From an uncultured Porphyromonadaceae bacterium (lineage in GTDB: Bacteria; Bacteroidota; Bacteroidia; Bacteroidales; Muribaculaceae): a stretch of 38,658 nucleotides of DNA. Under the pieces are notes generated by a model, which was not told the DNA's origin, searched no databases, and was given only the letters and a program-made list of their open reading frames with translations. Below, one piece after another: positions 10,701 to 22,700 of the stretch. Numbering within the stretch: position 1 is the first letter of the stretch; every line of letters begins with the position of its first letter. A program made the position numbers and the translations under genes. Where the stretch lies: the NCBI GenBank assembly GCA_902489275.1, contig CABTZK010000021.1, positions 1-38,658 of the forward strand, read 5' to 3'.

Positions 10701-13700
10701 CTACACTCCCGACATGGAACTGACCATCCGCGACGAGGACGGAACGGAGAAACCTGCAATGGTGATGGGGCGTGTGCGTTACGACGGAGGGCAGTTTGTT
10801 CCCGACAATAACGGCAACATCATAGAGTATTACATGGACGGTGAGGTAAAGCACGACCATGAGGACAGGCTGCTCGACAAGGTTGTGAGCCATCTTCCTG
10901 CGCAGTCCGAACCCGAACAGGGCAACAATGCCACCGAAAATATTCCGCAGCAAGAAACACCTGCAACCGTTGAGCCGCAACAGCCTGCGACAGTGGAGCA
11001 ACCAGTAGAGGCAGCACAGGCAACAGAGCAACCACAACAGCCAGCGACAACGGAGCAGCCGACAGCAGAACCCATGCCGATGAAAGAGGACGGCGAGGAG
11101 GACTATTATGCCACCACTCCCGAGAGGGCGCACTCCTACATCTTCAACGAGACAGGGCTTTCACGGAGCGATGCCACCGCCCATGTCATGGCACAAAAGG
11201 ATGCCGCCGACAAAGCGTTGCTTAAAGCCAAGAGTGCGAAGATGCCGACAATGGGAACCAGTATCATGAAATTCAACGAAGCCAAAGCTAGGCGTCAAGA
11301 GAAAATCGACGAGGCACAGCGGCAGGTGGACTACTGGAACCGTGTGCGCGAGATACAGGACGGCATCACGCAGCAAGAGGCAGCGGAGCGAGCCGCCGCC
11401 AACGCAGTGGCGCATGATGAGGCAGTGGCACAGGCGCAAGCCGACTTTGAGGCACGCAAAGCCGCCGAGGCAGAGCGCAAGGCGGTGGGCAACGAGAACC
11501 CGATGCCAGCCATTACCGAGAAGTGGGACACCGCCAACAAGGTGGACGGACACCGCGACGAAATCATGCTGCCCAACGGTGAACCGCTGAAAGGACATTA
11601 CGTGCTGCATGAGAGCGGCGCGTCATCGCCGAGCCACAACAGTGAGACGTGGGCAAAGACAGACGGTTTCCCGATGGACGCTAACGACAACAGCGTAAAC
11701 GACCGCGACTATGAGCGCGACCGTGACGCACAGCGACACACCGAGGGTATTGCGCAGCAGTATGACCAGCGAGCCTTGCAGAACGTGCCAGTGGTGAGCA
11801 GCGACGGCGTAGTCCTTTCCGGCAACGGACGAACCATAGCAGGTGAGATTGCTGCAAGGAACAATACCGATGGCGCATACGTGGATTATCTGAAAGAGTA
11901 TGCCCACAAGTTCGGTTTCACTCCCGAGCAGGTGGAGGGTATGCAGCATCCGCGTGTGTCGTTCGTCCCCGACGATGCCATGCCGTACACGGCAGAGACC
12001 TTTGCGAAGTTCAACCAACAGGAAATGAAGTCGCAGAACAAGACCGAGCAGGCCGTGAAACTGGGCAAGACGGTGAGCGGCGACACGTTCAAGAACATCG
12101 TGCGCACCATCAACGGCTATGACACGCTGGGCGACTTCTATAACGACCCACAAGCGAGCCTCGGCGCGGTGTATGGCCTGCACGGTGCAGGAGTGATACC
12201 ACAGGCGCAGATGGCCGAAATGGTGGACGGAGTGAGAGGTCAAGAGCGATTGAGTGCTGTTGGCCGTGAGTTCCTGGAAAATATGCTCATCGGCAAAGCG
12301 TTCGACAACAACCCCGAGGTGGTGAGGATGCTCACCGCCGTACCGAGTATGCGTCAGACGGTCATCACCGCACTGGGAGAAATCAGCGACAACATCGCGC
12401 TTGGTGAGGACTGGTCATTGCAGTACGGACTCGCCGATGCCGTGAAACTGGTGTTTAACGCTCGCAACGACGGAGGCTATCAGCATGGCGACATTGTGAG
12501 CGTGTATGCACGGCAGGGCAAACTATTTGCCGACCCCGACGAGTTGCAGACCGTCGCCGACTTCAACAATGCGACGATGCTCATGCTTGCCGACGTGCTG
12601 AATGACAAGCGTGTGACCTTGCTGAAGACTACACTTCAATTATACAATAACAATGCAAGACAGAGCGCAGCCGGACAAACCGACCTGTTTGCAGGTGGCA
12701 TTCAGAGCCGTGAGGACATCTTGCGCGACGTTATAAACTATTTCAGACATGCAAACAAAGGCGAATACGAACAGCGGCTCACAGAAGCCGTGGAACGACG
12801 GAAAGCGGAGAGCGTTCAACAAGATGGCACTGCTCCGCCAGTCGATGCAGCAGAACCAGCAGGAGACGGAAGCGAACAGCCTCAATCACATACGGTATCC
12901 GAAACGAATACCCAACCCCGGCAGATAAAGATGAGTGACCCACGCACGATGAGCGATGAGGAGAAACAACGTCGTGGTGAAATGTTGCGTGATGCTTATG
13001 CAATAGAGGTTGCTGCAGGGCAGATAGTTGCCACTGAAGAAATGTCGGCTCGTCGTGCAGCGGAAAAGTGGTGGGATGAGAATGTCAGCGAACCTGCTTT
13101 CTATGACACCGAGGCTGGAGAGGTAGAGATAAACCGAAATTCAGTGGAGAGTTCGCTTGCCCATCGTTATGGGCAGATGAAACTTGACGCTATCACTTCG
13201 CTTATTGATGGCTTTGAGAATGCGGTGTATCTTGGCACGATGCCGGATAGCCGTGAACGGGGTGTTGTTGACCATTATTTCGCATATCCGATTATGTACA
13301 ATGGTGAGCGTTGTTATGTGTTCTGCCGTGCCATGCAGGACGCAAACAAGAACCGCCTGTATGTGCATGAGGTGTTTGTCGCTGAAAGAATAAAGAGGGG
13401 AGATACCCTTCAAACCGCAGCGTCTAAGCCTCACGGAGGTATCTCCCTTTATCGAGACATTCTTGCGAATGTGCTTGATGCAAGCAAAGAAGAAGTATGG
13501 TCTGCCTCCGAAGAGCAGAATGAGCAGTCGGCTACTGACAACACTTTGCGGGCAGCGGACAAGTCCGACAATCCAGCGACCCCAAACGGTAACGTGTCCA
13601 ACTCTTCTGATGGCAAAGATAGCACATTAGATGTCGATTTGCAAGGAAAGGAAGAAAAAAGTGTTGAAAACAACGGAGTTGAGCCGTTTTCTTCGAATAT

Positions 13701-16700
13701 AGAATCCGCATCGGCAGAGGTGAACACAAGCCCCACAGAGGCGAGGAGGGAGGATAATCAAGGCAATCCGTTGAACGCTGACGGCACGTTGAAGTTGGAG
13801 AGGGTAAAGTCTGTAGATGATTTGACAGACGGGGACTTTTCGAATCCCGCTCGCAGCGTCGCACTGCCACCACTTCCCGCAAAGGTTGACGGCGCCATTG
13901 GCGCAAAGGGAAAGACTGTTATCATCAAGAAGAATATCTTTGAGAAGAATGGCAAAAGCCATAAGGACCTGTCTGCTTCACAAAGTCGAGAGATACTGAC
14001 TGAAGCTTTATATCATACCGACCTATATGGTCAGAACCAAAAGGCAAAGAGGCCTTATAATTGGATATTGATTCATAATGCGACGAAGCATTCGTCAGTG
14101 ATATTGGAAGTGAATCACAATAAGGATAATGTGGAGATTATCAATTGGCATTATCTGAATGATGAAACGCTTAAGCAAAAAGAAAGACAAGCGATTGATG
14201 AGGGTGGCCTTATCCTCACACTCGAAAGTGCAGCTGGCGATACTATCAATGACTTGTCCTCTGATGGCAAAGGTAGCGATAAATCTTCGGATGTGCAAGG
14301 AAATCTGCATGAATTTGACAAGGAGAATCTCTCGGAGCTAAAGGATTTTGCAATCAAGACGGACAGCGCCAGGCGCACCAGTGTAGACGAGGCTGGCTTT
14401 GACGCGGAAAACCTGACAGTTCCCTTGCTTGTGGACGGCAAGCCCTCAAGACTTGCCGTTACCACGATTGTTCCTGACGCGGTCACCGACAGCTCTCGCC
14501 AGGCAGCCGTCTACGACTATTCCGACGACATTGACGAAAAGACGGACAGCGGCTGGCAGAAGTGGGACGATTTGGCGGACGAGTACAACGGCCAGGTGAG
14601 CGGGGAAGCAAGGGCAGCCGTCTATGGAGACTCCGCCGAGCTGCATTTCGGGACGGTCGATGCCGCCTTGAGGTTCAATGAATGGCTGCGCTCCGGCAGA
14701 ATTGAGAGACAACGCAGCGCGGATAAATTGCGCAACGGCTACACCATTACCCCTACAACCTACACCAACAAGAGGGGGAAGGCCACGCCGATGCGCCTTG
14801 TGAGGTTCAGCGAGGAGTTAACCAAGGAGCAGATTAAAGCCGGCAAGGAGCTGGTGAAAGAGCCGTTGCCCGGCTCACGCTCCAGCCGCGGCTGGTGGGA
14901 CGCGAAGCAAGGCGGCTTCATGATGCGCGGCGAGGAGGCGGCGAGGGAACTTGCGGAGGCGCTTGGCAGCGATGAAGCCGTGCGGGACGCGCAGCCGCTC
15001 TCGCTTGAGGACTTGGCGGCGGTCAACGGCCATGCGGCAGCGAAAGCCGCTGACGAGGCCATCATGGCGGAGCGAGAGCCACAGACTGCCCCACAGTATG
15101 ACTACGGCCGCGAGGACGAGGTGTACGGCAAGACGCTGACAGGACTGCGTGAAGCGCTGAATAATGGCGGTGGCATTCCCGACATCAAATCCATCGAAAA
15201 GCAGATACGTGACCTGCGCAAGCGCATCAAGACATTGGAGAATGGGCTTGCCACCGCTGGCGAGGACACCATAGGACGTGCCTATGACGCACTTGCCTCA
15301 CTGACGGGACGCATGAAAGCGTACGAGCAGTTCCTCTCTGACATCAGAAAGAAGATGCGCGAGACCGAGCGCGACGATGCCCTTGCCGCTCATGGCGTGA
15401 AGCTGGGCGACAAAATCATGTACAAAGGCAAGGAAGCCACCATCTATGATGCCGATGCCCGACAGGTGACGCTCGACATTGGTCTTTCCCCTGTCTTGTA
15501 TGAGGTTACCGATTGGGAGGACATCGCCTTGCCGAAGCCAGTCAAGGAGTCAGCGCCAAAGCCGAAGAAAGTCAATGTTGAAAGCCTTATCGGCGAACTC
15601 AACGAAAAGGGTGAGGCCAAGTTGAGCGACCATGCAGAGGAAGTCAAGGACGAACCCAAGCAAGAGGAAACGGCCGAAGAGCCCAAGCAGGAGGAGAAGA
15701 GAGCCAAGAGCAAGTGGGTGGACGATGAGGACGCAGCACGCTTTGAGGAGCTTCGCCAGCGCTTGCGCGAGAAACTCGGCGGCCGGCTCAACATGGGCAT
15801 TGACCCCGAGGCGTTCGCCATCGGCGTGGAGATGAGCTACCTCGTGCTCAAGCACGGCGCGCGCAAGTTCGGCGAGTTCGCCAGGCGGATGACAGAGGCG
15901 CTCGGCGACAATGCGCGCCCCTACCTCAAGGCATTCTACAACGGCGCGAGAGACCTGCCCGAGATGGCGGGCTACGAGAAAGAACTTACCCCCTACGGGG
16001 AGGTGCGCGCCTTTGACGTGATGAACTTCGACAAGCGGGGAGCGAAAGATATCATTGCCACCGCTGAACACATTGCGCGCGAGCAAGCGGCCGGGCGCGA
16101 GGCAAGGGAGGCTACGAGAAAGCTAAAAGAAGAGCGCAATGCAAATCGCACTATTGCAGGGAAGTCTTTCCGCCCTGCCACAGAGGAAGACATTGAGAAG
16201 AGCGGCGTTGTCTACTACGGGGGCAAGCCGGCGCATATCATGATGGTTATCCAGCGTGGCGAGCAGACTGGCGCAGGCCAATTCAGCAAGCCCCGTATCG
16301 ACCGCGTCTACCTGACCAATGGCAAGGAGTGTAAACTTGAAGACCTTACGGTAGAAGATGCGGCAGAGACCAAGAAGAGCGAGACAGCCAAGAAATCAGA
16401 AAAAACAGTAAAAAAGAGCGAAAGAAATAAAAAAACGCTATCTTTGGAAAAAGAACAGTTAAGTCTGTTTGATGAAGATATTAACCCACATCAAGAAGAA
16501 GACAATGGATTACGAAGAGATGATGTTGATGTACGCACCCAAAGGATGCGCACCGACGGTAATAGGGAGCGCGGAAGCCGAGGCTCTCAAAGAGACAGCG
16601 AAGAAATACCACAAGAAGGTGGACGAGTTGACCGACGAGGAGAAAGCGGAAGCCGAGAAACTGGGCAAGGGATATCGCAACGCGATGAACGACCCATTGG

Positions 16701-19700
16701 ACGCTTACAGAGGATAGACGAGCCGAAAAACACCCACAACAATCATGCAGCGCGTGGAATAGACTATGCGCCCAAGAGTACGAATGCACGTATTGAAGCC
16801 AACATCAAGGCTATCGAGACGATGCAGCGTCTTATCGAGAGCGGCCAGCCAGCCACTCCCGGAGATATGGCTGTGCTGCGCAAGTTCAGCGGCTGGGGCG
16901 GTCTTGGAGAGGCTTTCAGGGAAAAGGCAGGCAGAGGCGACAAGGGCTACAACCCCCGTCTTCGCGACGACTATCAGCCAGCCAACCCCGTCAACGCGCG
17001 CCTGCGCGGGTTACTTTCCCCGGAAGCCTACGAGGCAGCCAACATGAGCCGCAACAGTGCGTACTATACCCCCGCATCCGTGATAGATGCCATGTGGGAT
17101 GTGGCTCGAGCCATGGGTTTCCGTGGCGGCAATGTGCTTGAGGGCAGTGCCGGCATCGGCAACATACTCGGCTTGATGCCTACTGACATAAGTGAGCGTA
17201 GTGACATTCATGCCGTAGAGATTGACGAAACCACAGGAAACATTCTCTCCTTGCTGTATCCCGATGCCAACGTAGAGATGAAAGGCTTTGAGAAGACATT
17301 CGTGCCAAATGGAAGTGTTGATTTGGCCATTACCAACGTGCCGTTCGTTACAGGCTTACGAGTAATGGACGAGACAGGCGACAAAGACTTGTCGCGCAAG
17401 TTCCATGACATTCACGACTTCTGTATTGCCAAGAATGTTCGTAAGCTGAAAGAGGGAGGCATCGGTATCTTTATTAGCAGCAGCGGGACACTTGACAGTG
17501 CGAACTCTGCCAAGCTCCGCACCTGGCTTGTGAATGATGGAGGTGCTGATGTTGTAGGTGCATTCCGCATGCACAATCAAACATTCGGAGCGACAGGAGC
17601 AACCTCCGACATCATTGTCATTCGCAAGCGCGTGAACGGCCGAAAGAGCGCCAACGCCATCGACGTGAGCGGCACGCTGCCCATCCGCACGGTGAAGTAC
17701 AACACCGGCGAGACGAAGCGCGGCAGCAGTGAGATAATCATCAAAGACCTTGCCCTTGACATCAACAAGCACTTCGTGGAGCATCCCGAGGACATGGCAG
17801 GCGAAATGGCTTTCGCCTTTGAGAAAGGCGACACCTACCGTGCCACCAGTAAGGGACTCTATCCAAGCAAGAGCATCAACCAAGAGCAGCGTTTGTCAGA
17901 ATGGGCTCAGCAGTTCAAAGATATGGACTGGGACAAAGCCGAGGAAGCAAAGACGCAGCAGGTGGTATATGAGGACTTGGGCGAAGATGTGAAGGAGGGC
18001 AGTATGTTGCTCGACAGCGACGGCAACCTCTGTCTTGCACAGCGAGGTAAGGCCGTGCCTCTTGGTGTGAACAACAACAAGGTCAAGGGACACACCAAGG
18101 CAGCGTGCTTTAATGACTACAAAGCAATCAAGGACGCACTTGCAGACGTGCTGTCGTATCAGACCACACACAGCGACGATGTAGGTTTGAAGCAGAAACT
18201 TGACGTTTTGAACAAAGTCTACGACGAATTCGTAAAAACCTACGGTCATCTGAACAAGAACACCTCCATATCATTCCTTCGTAATGACATTGACTATCCG
18301 AGTATTGCCGCATTGGAGAGTGAGAGTGTGACTGGCGACAAAAATGGCGAGCGCATAGTAAACTACGACAAGACAGACGTATTCAGTCGTCGCGTGGTAG
18401 AGAAAGAGAGCGAACCGAAGCCGACCACCATTAAGGATGGTATCCTTGCGAGCCTTTATCTTAGCGGTCGTGTCGATGTTCCGTACATTGCAAAGCAGTT
18501 AGGCAAGAAAGAGAGCGAAGTACGAGAGCAGATTATCAAGAGCGGTCTTGGTTTTGAGAATCCGACCACAACAGAAATGGAGATATCTTATGAATATCTC
18601 AGTGGTAATGTGCGTGAGAAACTCCGTCAAGCACAGGAGAACAACACAGACGGTCGCTACGATACCAACATCAAGGCGTTAGAGCGTGTTATCCCTATGA
18701 ATATTCCTGCTCACCTTATTGAGTTTACCCTTGGGTCGTCGTGGGTAGCCCCGAAGTTGTACGAAGACTTTGTTAAGGAGCGCACTGGCATTGAAGTGAA
18801 GCTGACAAATGCAGGCGGGACATGGGTAATGAACGAGCCTTGGTACACAAATACCGAGCAGAACAGAGCAATGGGCGTATATAGCGAGAAGTGCGCAAAG
18901 CGCATCCTCGGCCATGAGCTCATCAAAGCCGCCATCACCTGCAAGAGCATCAGCGTTTCAAAGACGCAGACCATCGGCCACGGCAGAGGCAAGGCCACCG
19001 AGACCATCGTGGACAAGGAGGCGACGGTGGCTTGTGCCAACAAGATTGACGAGATACGCCAGGACTTCAAGGAATGGGCGCGGGGCAAGATGCTGGGCGA
19101 CCCCGAAATGTCGGAGCGCATGGAGCGAGTTTATAATGAAATGTTCAACAACAGCGTACCCAAGGAAATACCTGACGAATTTGTGCCAGCTCATTTTGGT
19201 GGTGCGGCAACTATCGTTGAAGGTCATCCTTTCCAGTTGTATCCCCATCAGGCTAAGGCTGTTGTCCGTGCCACAACACAGCCGTTGATGCTTGCCCATG
19301 AGGTTGGAACAGGCAAGACCTACACCCTCATCAGCACAGCCATGGAAATGCGCCGCCTTGGCACAGCGCGCAAACCGATGATTGTCGTGCAGAACGCGAC
19401 CGTCGGCCAGTTTGTTGCCAGCGCAAAGGCGCTCTACCCCAACGCCAAGATACTCACCCTTGAAGACGCAGACCGCAACGCGGAGGGCAGGCGTAACTTC
19501 TACGCCAAGATACGCTACAATGACTGGGACATGATTGTCGTGCCTCAGTCAGTGTTTGAGCGCATCCCCGACAGCGAGGAGCGCCAGATACGCTTCGTTG
19601 AGGACAAGGTGGAGGAAAAGATGACGGTGCTGGAGAAGATGCGCGAGGCGGCCGCAGACGACCGTGACCCCGCAGTGCGCCAAGCCGAGCGCGAGTTAGA

Positions 19701-22700
19701 CCAACTCAATGATGAACTGAACAACCTTAAATTAACATTGCAGGAGCGCAAGTCAGGTGGAAAATCTAAAAAAGATGAGAAGCGTGAAGCTAAAAGCAAA
19801 CAGAATGCCGCTGTCAAGGCACAAGAGATGCTTGACCGTGAGACCGATGATGTAGCCAACTTTGACGATATGGGTGTTGATGCCCTGCTCATTGATGAGG
19901 CACACGAATACAAGCACCTCGGTTTTGCCACCGCCATGCAGCGAGGCGTGAAAGGAGTAGACCCCTCGTACAGTAAGAAGTCGCAAGGCGTGTATCTCAA
20001 GACGCAAGCCGTGTTGGAGAGCAAGAACGGCAAGAACGTGGTGTTTGCCACTGGCACGCCTATCAGTAACACCGCTGCCGAGATATGGACGTTCATGCGC
20101 TATCTGATGCCGGCCGACACCATGCGTGAGTATGGCATCTATTACTTTGATGACTTTGTTCGGAACTTCGGAAACATACAGCAGATGCTGGAGTTTTCCA
20201 CCAATGGCAAGTATAAGGAGAATAACCGCTTTGCAGGTTATGTGAACCTTCCCGAACTTGTGCGTATATGGAGCGGCGTCGCCGATACCGTGCTTACCCG
20301 TGAGGCTGGAGGCGTGAGCGACAAGATTCCGGAGATGGAGGGCGGCAAGGCGCGGGACATCTACCTGCCGCAGACCAAAGCACTGCGCGGTGTGATGAAG
20401 TTCGTGAAAGACCAGCTCGACGGCTACGAGAGGATGAGTGGCAAGGAGAAGAAAGAGAACAGCCATATTCCTCTTGTCATGTATGGTATTGCCAAAGCAG
20501 CCGCCGTCGATGCGCGTCTTGTACTGGAAGATGCAGCGGATGAGCCGAACAGCAAGACCAATGAAGCCGTGCGTCAGACGCTCCGCAGTCTTGAAGACAC
20601 CAAGGAGTATAACGGAACCGTCGCCATCTTCGCCGACAACTACCAGAACAAGTCAACAGGTTTCAATCTGTATGAGGACATAAGAAAGAAGCTCATTGAT
20701 GCAGGTGTGCCCGAAGCACAGGTTGTTGTGATGAAGTCTGGCATGAGCATCAAGAAGAAGGTTGAAATCTTCGACAAGGTGAACCGTGGCGAGGTGCGCG
20801 TCATCATGGGCAGCACCTTTACACTGGGCACTGGCGTGAACATCCAGGAGCGCCTGCACACCCTTATCCATGTGGATGCGCCTAACCGCCCAATGGACTA
20901 CACGCAGCGCAACGGGCGCATCCTGCGTCAAGGCAACCTGCACAAGGAATGGGGCATCCCTGTCCGCGTACTCCGTTTCGGCGTGGAGGACAGCCTGGAC
21001 GTTACCGCATACCAGCGTTTGAAGACCAAAGGCGCGATAGCCGACAGCATCATGGAGGGCAAGAGGCTGATGGGCAACTCGATGGAGAACCGCGTGCTGG
21101 AGGAGGAACAGGATTTGTTCGGCGACATCACGGCTCAGTTGTCGGGCAGCCAGTACGCCTTGCTGAAGAACCAGGTGGAGAAAGAAGTGAGGAAACTGGA
21201 GGCGCGCAAGAAGCAGCATGAGGCCGACCAGACATACGTTCACAATCAGAAGCCGCGCCTGAAAGCGCTTATCAGGGACAGCGAGGAACGCGCGGCGCGC
21301 AACAAGGAAGCGCTTGAGAAGGTGGAAGCCGCCAAGATGGACGGCATCACCATCGGCAAGGCGAGGTACCCCTCGCTCGACGCGATGGCTGACTATATCA
21401 AGGACTACAACAGCAGGCAGCGCGAGCAGCAGGAGCAGGTGCGCACCGCGCCCGGCTACAAGGCCGAAGTCAAGAGCGACCTCACCGTTAATGCCGGCGG
21501 CTTTGACTTCCATATCCATCGTGTTATCAGCAAAGAGCAGAGGCAGGAGAAAGGACAGCTCTCGCTGTCATTCTACTCCAAGACACAAATGACCTACTCT
21601 TGCCCGGAGCTCGGGCTTGAGGATGTGCCGGTAGAGGGACAGCGCTTGAAGTCTGCCCTGGAGGACATTCTCGAAAACGTGTTGAGCGGTGATGATTTCC
21701 GCGAGAAGGCAGAGTATGCCGATAGAGCCGCAGAAAGATACAAAGGCGAGTTGCAGCAAGTGGAGGCACGCGACGGCAAGCCGTTTGAGTATGCCGGCGA
21801 GCTGAAGCAAGCCAAAGAGAGACTTGCCGAGTACGAGGAGCTGATGAAAGCGGAAATGGCGGAGAAAGAAGCCAAGTACGCCGAGATGGACGCTTCCGTG
21901 GAAGCCGCTAAGGGCGTACAACTTTCAGAGGAAGACAGCGACGACGTAACAGAGGACACCGCAAAGTATCGCATCCGCGAGGACGAACCACCGACCAAGA
22001 CAGGTATCGGCTACAAGGTATTCGTTCTGAAAGACGGCAAACTCTATCCTCCTATGGTAGCCAGCCCGAACGGCGAGGCTACCCCAGTAGGTGTGTGGCT
22101 TGATGCCGATGCAGCCCCGATTGCAGGTGTAACGAAGACAGGTCGCCAGCAAGTAAAGGCTGGTGGCAAGGGTACGCAGGGAGGCAGTGGCAAGTTAGCC
22201 TATCGTCCCGGTTGGCACTTGGGCGAGATACCTTATGCGCTCCAGTTCAACCGCATGAACCCCGAAACAGGACAGCGCGAGTTGTTCCCTGCAAACTTTG
22301 TGTGGGCAGAGGTGGAGTATGCGAACGATGTGGACTACCAAGAGGAAGCAATGAGTTACGGAATGACCGCCAACGGCAAGTTCAATCATGCTTTAGCAGG
22401 TCTGCCTCTCTTGCCGGAGAATGGCGCATATCGCTACCGTACCAACCCGAACCCCGAAACCGACCCTTGGATTATCACTGGCGCCATGCGCGTGAAGCGC
22501 ATATTGAAGCCGAGTGAGGTTGATGCAATGGTAGAAGCCGCAGGCCGTGAGCCTCAGCAGCGACAGGCAGGTGCCATTACTGACGAGCAGGTGGAAGCAC
22601 TTAACGCCAAGGTGAAGCGTACCATGCAGGAAGACCGCGACATGATGCGCGCTACTGTACAGCAGATGGGTGAGAAGCTGCATACGCCTATCAATATCAT

